Part shown: positions 5,887-6,460 of the stretch, piece by piece
Position numbering within the stretch: position 1 is the first letter of the stretch
Layout of the letters: each line of letters begins with the position of its first letter
Assembly (NCBI GenBank): GCA_934122385.1
Contig: CAKOWP010000059.1
Coordinates: forward strand, 1-6,460
Direction: 5' to 3'
Length of the DNA: 6,460 nucleotides
Origin: an uncultured Clostridia bacterium
GTDB lineage: Bacteria; Bacillota; Clostridia; TANB77; CAG-508
The notes under the pieces: model-generated
Databases searched by the model: none
What the model saw: the letters and a program-made list of their open reading frames with translations, nothing else
Told to the model about the DNA's origin: nothing
Translations under genes and position numbers: made by a program

Positions 5887-5932
5887 AAATGCCGAACTTT
5901 GCAATATTTTTTCATCGCAAAATTCGACATTT
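5887..5932 (-). terminator. Intrinsic terminator of the 5939-6178 remnant
   Basis: Arms at 5887-5902 and 5917-5932 pair over 16 bases around a 14-base loop. On the minus strand the two imperfections are G-T wobbles; on the plus strand they are C-A mismatches, so the element is oriented for the minus strand. It is followed by TTTTGTTGTATT and begins seven bases after the stop codon. Confidence 0.7.
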
Positions 5933-5938
5933 ATTTTT

Positions 5939-6178
5939 CTAATCTTTTCCCAATATATATGGATCTGCCTCTGTTCCTGTTCCTGCCTTTATGTAGACTC
6001 CAGACTTCAGAGAAACTACGTGGCGGACTCCCCAGCAATATTCGGAGTTAATGCCCATGCAACCGTCATAGAGCACAACCCTTACGCCACGGCCGTTACT
6101 CGTAGGGGTAGACGCAAGCCAATAATATGCTCCTGTATTTCTCATTCCAGTAGTTGAACTTGTCTCCTCTTCATACTT
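5939..6178 (-). pseudogene. 3' remnant of a surface-protein-like gene (DUF6273/C-type-lectin-like C-terminus)
   Basis: The frame opens after a TGA at 6181 and reads KYEEETSSTTGMRNTGAYYW, continuing through LASTPTSNGRGVRVVLYDG to WGVRHVVSLKSGVYIKAGTG and DPYILGKD before TAG. The pattern YYWLAS ... GVRxVVSLKS ... GTGTxxDPYxLG resembles the C-terminal end of large clostridial extracellular proteins carrying a DUF6273-like (FGE/C-type-lectin-like) domain; this is from memory of the family. Only about 80 codons remain and the usual N-terminal domains are missing. The ATG at 6145 lies inside conserved domain sequence with no proper ribosome binding site, so it is probably not a true start. Base composition is strikingly higher in GC than both flanks, and the native terminator is kept. 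Most likely a truncated gene end left by a deletion or transfer. Confidence 0.6.
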
Positions 6179-6207
6179 TCAATTTGTAATAAAAACTTTA
6201 TATTCAT

Positions 6208-6236
6208 ATATTATCATAATATTAGTTAGAGTTCAA
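6208..6236 (-). promoter_or_regulatory. Candidate promoter upstream of the gene remnant
   Basis: On the minus strand, TTGAAC (6236-6231) and TAATAT (6213-6208) are 17 bases apart. In sequence this AT-rich such matches arise by chance, so it is weak evidence that the remnant is transcribed. Confidence 0.25.
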
Positions 6237-6306
6237 TAGTTATAAAAAATGTAATATTTTTGTAATTTTTTTGAAATAAAATTGTCATATTTCTATAGAT
6301 CAAATA

Positions 6307-6361
6307 AATAGTTACAATTTACATCTTATAGTAAAACTAATCAATGTAAATTGTAACTATT
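6307..6361. repeat. Perfect 18-bp inverted repeat, probable terminator of the tcdA-like gene
   Basis: The arms at 6307-6324 and 6344-6361 are perfectly complementary over 18 bases. The 19-base loop contains a further 4-bp stem (TAGT/ACTA). It lies six bases beyond the stop codon of the minus-strand gene at the right edge, where a terminator is expected. The following minus-strand tract (TATTTATTTG) is a poor T run, so a small mobile-element relic is an alternative. Confidence 0.5.
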
Positions 6362-6367
6362 AAAAAA

Positions 6368-6460
6368 CTAATCTTCTCTAATTATATCCTTTATAATCTC
6401 CCCTGCAATAATTAACCCTGCAACAGAAGGCACAAAAGAAATACTTCCAGGAACCTGATT
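6368..6460 (-). CDS. tcdA: tRNA threonylcarbamoyladenosine dehydratase-like protein, C-terminal fragment (partial)
   Basis: The last 30 codons of a gene that enters from the right edge read NQVPGSISFVPSVAGLIIAG then EIIKDIIRED and stop at TAG. PGSISFVPSVAGLIIAGEIIKD is the usual end of the ThiF/MoeB-like (E1-type) enzyme TcdA (also called CsdL or YgdL), which uses ATP to cyclise the threonylcarbamoyl group on t6A37 of tRNA. The nucleotide-binding and catalytic parts are outside the window, so another ThiF-superfamily member cannot be ruled out. The perfect 18-bp inverted repeat just downstream is its probable terminator. Confidence 0.65.
   Translation of the reverse strand, partial: NQVPGSISFVPSVAGLIIAGEIIKDIIRED

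Noticed and set aside
1..6460. CRISPR array, complete insertion sequence or origin of replication
   Set aside because: No regularly spaced repeats, no transposase with terminal repeats, and no DnaA-box cluster were seen.

Overview
The window is very AT-rich and reads as a chromosomal segment of a low-GC, anaerobic Clostridia-type Firmicute. The evidence is strong AGGAGG-type ribosome binding sites, TTGACA/TATAAT promoters with 17-base spacers, A/T-ending codons, an Rpn-type PD-(D/E)XK protein, and a tmRNA with an encoded CCA end. No species can be named from the sequence alone.

Most genes lie on the minus strand. From left to right: the first 20 codons of dnaE (DNA polymerase III alpha, running off the left edge), with a clear promoter and a REP-like palindrome in its leader; an unrecognised 260-residue gene with its own promoter and terminator; a decayed gene broken by a frameshift and a stop codon; and ssrA (tmRNA, tag ANNEELAYAA) with promoter and terminator. 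Diverging from ssrA on the plus strand is an M14 zinc carboxypeptidase whose reading frame is broken twice, followed by a 51-codon gene. A bidirectional terminator separates these from minus-strand galE. Upstream of galE are an Rpn-type nuclease/transposase gene, a short 3' remnant of a surface-protein-like gene, and the last 30 codons of a gene resembling tcdA at the right edge.

This is not one functional system. It is a run of mostly single-gene transcription units: housekeeping genes (dnaE, ssrA, galE, a tcdA-like end) mixed with accessory and decaying genes. Nearly every unit has a recognisable promoter or terminator.

The most unusual observation is in the M14 gene. Both frame breaks occur at the same ten bases, TTCGGTACTG, and each is repaired by ignoring the C of CGG. 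The result is a complete enzyme with all its catalytic residues. Either a motif-specific sequencing or assembly error or a sequence-directed +1 frameshift would explain this better than two independent random mutations.
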